NCBI RefSeq assembly: GCF_019649055.1
Contig: NW_026570411.1
Span: 188,001-199,085, forward strand
From: Paramacrobiotus metropolitanus
Lineage: Eukaryota > Tardigrada > Eutardigrada > Parachela > Macrobiotidae
DNA length: 11,085 nt
Direction of reading: 5' to 3'
The notes under the pieces were generated by a model. That model searched no databases. It was given only the letters and a program-made list of their open reading frames with translations, and had not been told where the DNA came from. Positions 7,766 through 11,085 of the stretch are shown here, piece by piece. Both the position numbers and the translations under genes were made by a program. Numbering within the stretch: position 1 is the first letter of the stretch; the number at the start of each line of letters is the position of its first letter.

Positions 7766-8035
7766 CCAGCGGACGTACAGCGTAGTCAGAGCGAAGAGCG
7801 GATTCGTAGTGGTGATCTCGATGAGCTGGCACGATTACGAGCGGAAACAGAGAAGTACCAGCAGGAGATCAAACGTATGCAAGAAAAGCAAAAGCAGGAA
7901 GAAGCAGAGAAACGGCAGCTGGAGGATGATCTGAAGGTGATGATGGATCAGCGTAAGAAAGAGAAAGAGGAATGGCGCGAAGAGCGACGTAACGGACAGA
8001 ATGGCAAGGACGAAGATTCTGAAGCGGACAAGTGA
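7766..8035 (+). pseudogene. In-frame continuation of the third ORF beyond a TAA
   Basis: Directly after the TAA the same frame is open for 89 more codons to TGA 8033-8035. It encodes a second charged coiled coil (ELARLRAETEKYQQEIKRMQ and on), with the same Lys/Arg/Glu/Gln style as the start of the ORF. The composition and unbroken frame indicate this was, or still is, the C-terminus of the same protein, about 630 residues in all. A single nonsense mutation explains it best. Readthrough is possible, but the context GAG-TAA-CCA matches no readthrough signal I know. There is no ATG close to its beginning. Confidence 0.75.
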
Positions 8036-8157
8036 AGTGTCGGACAGGCATGGACGGAATGGAATTCGGTAATTTCCATGGATTTTTACTAATAATTTGC
8101 TCATTTCTGTTTGCTGGAATAACAGTATTTGATTTTGTAATCTCTTTTTTGTGTCTT

Positions 8158-8177
8158 GGTTAATTCACTAATTAACC
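8158..8177. repeat. 8-bp-arm hairpin before the probable LTR
   Basis: GGTTAATT and AATTAACC form a perfect stem with a 4-base loop (CACT). It lies in the 165-base untranslated stretch between the third ORF and the probable LTR, just before a G-rich run (GGCGGGGA, 8184-8191) that might be a weak polypurine tract. Confidence 0.5.
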
Positions 8178-8279
8178 GCTTACGGCGGGGATATAGCGAC
8201 TGTGGTTAAATTCAAATAATTAGAACTTTATTTGATTGGTCAGTCTGTGTGGATTGATGAGTCACAGCTGGCTAGTGTG

Positions 8280-8299
8280 TTAACGGTGTTTAACGGTGT
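8280..8299 (+). repeat. Two tandem copies of TTAACGGTGT in U3
   Basis: A perfect 10-base direct repeat occurs twice head to tail, about 290 bases upstream of the TATA box of the probable LTR. Short U3 repeats often act as enhancer or repressor sites in LTR elements; that role is inference here. Confidence 0.45.
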
Positions 8300-8584
8300 G
8301 ATGTGAAATGGAAAATTGGACGCTGATCAGTCGGTAATTGAGTAACTTCCTAAATTTGAATAAATTGGTCCATGGACATTCTGTCGTTCGTTCGGTCGAA
8401 ATAACCTCTCGTTCTTCCACCTAATCACGCAGCATTCTTCCCGGAAAACAGTAAGACCATTTCCTGTTCATAAACTTTCTAATTGCAAACAATTAGACCA
8501 CCAACATCGGTCTGTTTAGCGGCGTGGCGCGGCGTGTAGCCAACCCACAGTAAACGGGAGCACACCGTCAGCCTTCCGTTGTAA

Positions 8585-8591
8585 TATAAAA
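8585..8591 (+). promoter_or_regulatory. TATA box of the probable LTR
   Basis: TATAAAA is followed about 80 bases later by AATAAA, a spacing that fits an LTR with transcription starting near 8610-8620 and a short R region. In the missing 5' LTR the same site would drive the element's full-length RNA. Confidence 0.5.
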
Positions 8592-8628
8592 ACTAACTTC
8601 ACACTTATGTGCATCTACAGTATATACT

Positions 8629-8645
8629 ATATACAGACTGTATAT
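8629..8645. repeat. 17-bp palindrome between TATA box and poly(A) signal
   Basis: ATATACAG-A-CTGTATAT has perfect 8-bp arms around one central base. It lies where R or early U5 would be, so it could form a small stem in both ends of the genomic RNA. Confidence 0.5.
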
Positions 8646-8671
8646 GCAAAATTTAAAGAAGGTCGGTCCTT

Positions 8672-8677
8672 AATAAA
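8672..8677 (+). terminator. Polyadenylation signal AATAAA
   Basis: A canonical AATAAA lies 80 bases after the TATA box, just before the inferred LTR end. It would direct 3' end formation of the element's RNA. Confidence 0.5.
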
Positions 8678-8699
8678 ACTTTCGGTGCACCTGAATACA

Positions 8700-9100
8700 T
8701 TTAAAGGTTAGAATTTTTCTTAAAGCCATAACTTCGGAACCGGAAGTTGCGCGCACAATTAAAAGGTTTACGCCTATGTACATAAATACATACAAAAATC
8801 ATGTGGCCGGAATGTCACAAAAAACAGCAAAAGGGGGTTTAATTTGGGAGTGCGCGAAAGTGCAGGTGTTCGTGCCTGTACACGAACCGGGTACTATATA
8901 CCGCGGGTCACTTCCCTTGAAAGGACAGCGACTCTCAATCCAGATACAACGGGGGAATGTGATTTGTGTAATGGGTATACCATTCCCGATCGGGATAGCA
9001 TTGAGGAAGTGTTTGTGTTATAAACGTTTCTAGTATTAAGTTTGTACTGATGACATGATACTTAAATTGACGGTACCTTGAAAAGCCGTATAAACATATT
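8700..9100. other. Intergenic stretch without a convincing gene
   Basis: No coding sequence is supported. Visible are an imperfect hairpin AACTTC-GGAACC-GGAAGTT (about 8729-8748), a purine run AAAAGGGGG (8829-8837) and a CCCGATCGGG palindrome near 8986-8995. The 85-codon frame at 8776-9033 has no recognisable domain. Confidence 0.6.
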
Positions 9101-9144
9101 ATATATATCGGGAATGGTCTATATATATCGGGAATATCGGGAAT
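9101..9144 (+). repeat. Short tandem repeats of ATATATATCGGGAAT
   Basis: ATATATATCGGGAAT occurs at 9101-9115 and 9121-9135, followed by a partial TATCGGGAAT at 9135-9144. The extended core TCGGGAATGGTC recurs at about 9481-9492, and its reverse complement (ACCATTCCCGA) lies near 8980-8990. Confidence 0.65.
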
Positions 9145-9164
9145 TATATATTCATAGCACGGAA

Positions 9165-9235
9165 GTGTAGCGCGCTCGTGAACATTTATCGAGCGCTTTC
9201 ACACGAAAGGTATTATAGTACGCCGCCTGTACTAT
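9165..9235. repeat. Two adjacent hairpins
   Basis: GCGCTCG (9172-9178) pairs with CGAGCGC (9190-9196), with partial outer pairing of GTGT to ACAC (9165-9204). The next stem is ATAGTAC (9215-9221) with GTACTAT (9229-9235). Both have perfect 7-bp cores and short loops. They may be termini of a small unidentified repeat. Confidence 0.5.
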
Positions 9236-10665
9236 CATAACTATTAACTACTGATCATGAGCAACAATCCAGTGATCGGCCATACAGTGCAACCTAACCG
9301 GAAGTGATCAGTTAAGAAAACCTGCCGTAAGTGCCTACCGCACACGTACCGACCAGCAGCGATTAGGCGTCCCCACGATTGAATTAATTTCAGCAGCTCC
9401 AACTTTCAGCTGCACCAGCCATCCAACCGGATCGAACACGTGCACTCGCCGAAAATCAGAATCTTTCTCCCAAAGTACGTCGGGAATGGTCCGGCGGTGG
9501 ATGCCGGAAGTACAGAGCAGGTGCGAGGTACTGAGCCTTCACCTGCAGCGCGCGTGCAGCTGGGAATCCAGTATTATCAGTATGGAAACCGGTCAACCTG
9601 CTGTCGAAGGAAAATCGTGGATTACATCGTCACCACCAATCATTAGGAATCAAGGTCATCTTACTTACACCGCGCCAACTTCATATATACATTATACATT
9701 CGCATACAGCATTACTCATGATTACCGATACTGATATTCGTGATATCACATAAAGCCCGTTAATTAAATTGTTACTAGTTGTAACGCGTAACTGATTGAG
9801 TCGGTACTCACCAGGGTCAGTAGTGCCATTCAGAACCCAGAGACATGCCTGTTGCGATAGAAGTATGCCTTCGCCACTCCGGTGTGACCGCCGTGCTGTG
9901 CGCTTCGTCCTGAAGAGTAGCGCGCAACCCCTGCCGGTTCCGTGTTGTACGAAAGTGTTCGATTTCATCCAGTCCGCTAATGTCATAACTAAAAAAAGCA
10001 ATTTCTGCGTCAACGAATACAAGTTTCGCTGGAAATGCAGCGCGGGAATGCAGCATAGAAGTAGAAGTATACGCCAAATCGTTCCATAGACGACTATGTT
10101 CAACGCAAACAGCTTAAATCATCAATAGAAGCATCTCATTTCCGTGAAAATATTTTTCTTGTTAACTTGTTATTTTCATCCTTTGACTGTTTTCCTCGAC
10201 GAAGTGTCGACAAAATAATTATGACAAATCAAGTCAAGCGAGGTCTAGCAGTACCGTATCTGTACACTCACTGTACAGACTACAGAATACAGATATCGGA
10301 TGTTATAATATCTACTCGTAATAATTATTTAAGGCATGCTGATGAAATTGTTGTTGATCGTATCACTGCGGTATTTACGGTATGTTGTGCTGCACTTCAG
10401 CCTTCGACCCCTGGTTTGGACTATGGAGTCTCGATGAACCTTCCTTCGTGCCTGCGGCATTTATACGGCATTGATACGGCACCCCGCACATCGTACCACT
10501 ACTTGTATGACTGCTTCAAAATTATGCTGTACGTGATGGTGCGTGGTTGCAGTTGCATTAATTAACGGTATAAAAAAACTTGATTTTATTTTGTTTTACA
10601 GCGTCATACATTCACAGTAGGTCAACAACACTACGTACACACTGTAGTATTAAGATTGAAAAAAC
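9236..10665. other. Long stretch without a recognisable gene
   Basis: Several short frames occur on both strands (the longest 132-140 codons), but none has a domain, a plausible composition or a supporting signal. An inverted pair, ACTGATCA (9250-9257) and TGATCAGT (9305-9312), brackets a short segment. Splice-acceptor-like runs (TTTTGTTTTACAG near 10590-10602) occur, so host introns or untranslated exons are possible but unproven. Confidence 0.6.
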
Positions 10666-10710
10666 AATTATGGCGGCATATAGGCGGTTCTGTACATGAG
10701 CAACGGAGCA
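10666..10710 (+). repeat. Left terminal inverted repeat of the MITE
   Basis: This arm begins AATTATGGCGGCATATAGGC and ends with AACGGAGCA. It matches the right arm without mismatch or gap. Confidence 0.9.
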
Positions 10711-10780
10711 TACTTAACGGTATTATGTTTTATATAATACATTTGACAATTTGGGCAGAGCTGCGACAGTAGCATTATCA

Positions 10781-10803
10781 GACACACTAGCGGCTAGTGT
10801 GTC
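10781..10803. repeat. 23-bp palindrome inside the MITE
   Basis: GACACACTAGC and GCTAGTGTGTC are perfect 11-bp arms around a single G. Inside a MITE it could be a subterminal transposase site or the scar of a nested insertion. Confidence 0.7.
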
Positions 10804-10967
10804 ATTGGCAGATTACATGATTTTCTTTTAGTGCAGTAATAATTATTAGAGTGCAGCTCCAATCAAACTGTATGATACGTATACTCAGGGCCGGCAAAGG
10901 AGGGGACGAAATAATTTTCAATTTTTTACCGATTTTTTTAATTTTTTCGGAATTTGGCTGAACATAG

Positions 10968-11012
10968 TGCTCCGTTGCTCATGTACAGAACCGCCTATAT
11001 GCCGCCATAATT
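10968..11012 (-). repeat. Right terminal inverted repeat of the MITE
   Basis: This is the exact reverse complement of 10666-10710, beginning TGCTCCGTTGCTCATGTACA. About 73 bases of unassigned flank follow to the window end. Confidence 0.9.
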
Positions 11013-11085
11013 ATGTTCTGCCGCAACGTCACACTACAGATACAAGGGACGAAGCTGAAGAACGTATAATATGGTTTGCTTTGTA

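Larger units (their letters stand above)
1..8699 (+). mobile_element. Ty3/gypsy-type LTR retrotransposon, 5' truncated by the window edge
   Basis: One element accounts for the left four fifths of the window. Seen in order are a capsid-like Gag, a CCHC zinc knuckle, a DTGA aspartic protease, RT with YVDD, RNase H, an HHCC/DD35E integrase, an extra non-env ORF and a probable LTR with TATA box and AATAAA. Integrase after RNase H separates Ty3/gypsy from Ty1/copia. The integrase ends in a GPY module and shows no clear chromodomain. The left LTR and primer binding site are outside the window, so LTR identity and target duplications cannot be tested. Frameshifts in the Gag-Pol junction and the RT N-terminus indicate a non-autonomous or dead copy. 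The right boundary is inferred. Confidence 0.9.
8201..8699 (+). repeat. Probable 3' LTR (borders inferred)
   Basis: After the last ORF there is a noncoding stretch with promoter and polyadenylation signals in the order expected of an LTR: TATAAAA at 8585-8591 and AATAAA at 8672-8677. I place the ends at TGTGG (8201) and ATACA (8699), giving a TG...CA element of about 500 bases preceded by a short G-rich run. Neither border can be confirmed without the 5' LTR. A stronger polypurine run, AAAAGGGGG at 8829-8837, is an alternative 5' border, but no AATAAA follows it nearby. Confidence 0.4.
10666..11012. mobile_element. MITE-like non-autonomous DNA transposon with 45-bp inverted repeats
   Basis: The 45 bases at 10666-10710 are the exact reverse complement of 10968-11012, a match far beyond chance. 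The enclosed sequence is only about 257 bases, AT-rich and without an ORF, as in MITEs. If the ends are TGGCGG (10671) and CCGCCA (11007), the element is 337 bp and flanked on both sides by TA, the target duplication of Tc1/mariner-type elements. The family is not recognised. Perfect arms suggest recent insertion or mobilisation. Confidence 0.85.

Noticed and set aside
8776-9033. 85-codon open frame on the plus strand
   Set aside because: No domain, odd composition, and it lies in repeat-like noncoding sequence.
9440-9734. Two overlapping short frames (68 and 82 codons)
   Set aside because: They overlap in different frames without a recognisable motif or supporting signal.
9681-10103. 140-codon frame on the minus strand with a hydrophobic start
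   Set aside because: Competing frames on both strands cover the same bases, no family is recognised, and the composition looks random.
10167-10565. 132-codon frame on the plus strand
   Set aside because: Length is modest for AT-balanced DNA, there is no domain, and nothing supports expression.
9236-10665. tRNA genes, CRISPR array or small RNA genes
   Set aside because: No cloverleaf, no regularly spaced repeats and no recognisable RNA polymerase III boxes were seen.
10886-10895. CAGGGCCGGC as a hAT transposon terminus
   Set aside because: No matching opposite end or 8-bp target duplication could be found within the window.

Overview
The window looks like animal nuclear DNA, most plausibly from an invertebrate. 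It is dominated by one LTR retrotransposon of the Ty3/gypsy (Metaviridae-like) type, on the + strand, from before base 1 to roughly base 8700. The evidence is the domain order Gag - aspartic protease - reverse transcriptase - RNase H - integrase, with integrase last. The coding part is AT-rich but keeps many CpG-containing codons (CGT, ACG, and the string CGTATG is very common). That points to little CpG depletion, as in many insects and other invertebrates, but I cannot name the host. The 5' LTR, primer binding site and Gag start lie upstream of the window.

Layout: 2-1504 is Gag (coiled coil, capsid-like domain, Arg-rich tail), open at the left edge. A +1 frame change at the Gag stop leads to 1503-1907, which carries a canonical CCHC zinc knuckle. 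After a broken junction, 1992-2744 encodes the protease. 2755-3355 is a badly eroded direct repeat of the protease segment. 3404-3594 holds the N-terminal part of RT in several frames, with the motif A aspartate apparently missing. 3595-6072 is one long intact frame with the RT YVDD box, RNase H and a complete HHCC/DD35E integrase with GPY module. This copy therefore looks unable to make a working RT, although its downstream domains are intact.

The most interesting part is an extra ORF after pol (6140-7765, continuing in frame past a single TAA to 8035). It sits where errantiviruses and retroviruses keep env, yet it has no visible signal peptide or membrane segment. It is a charged coiled-coil protein with a Gln-rich linker and a Trp/Tyr-rich block I do not recognise. 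A branch-point-like TACTAAG and a good 3' splice acceptor end two bases before its ATG, suggesting expression from a spliced subgenomic RNA.

A probable 3' LTR (about 8201-8699) carries a TATA box, a 17-bp palindrome and an AATAAA signal. From 8700 to 10665 I see no convincing gene, only short repeats and hairpins. At 10666-11012 lies a compact non-autonomous DNA transposon (MITE) with perfect 45-bp terminal inverted repeats and apparent TA target duplications.
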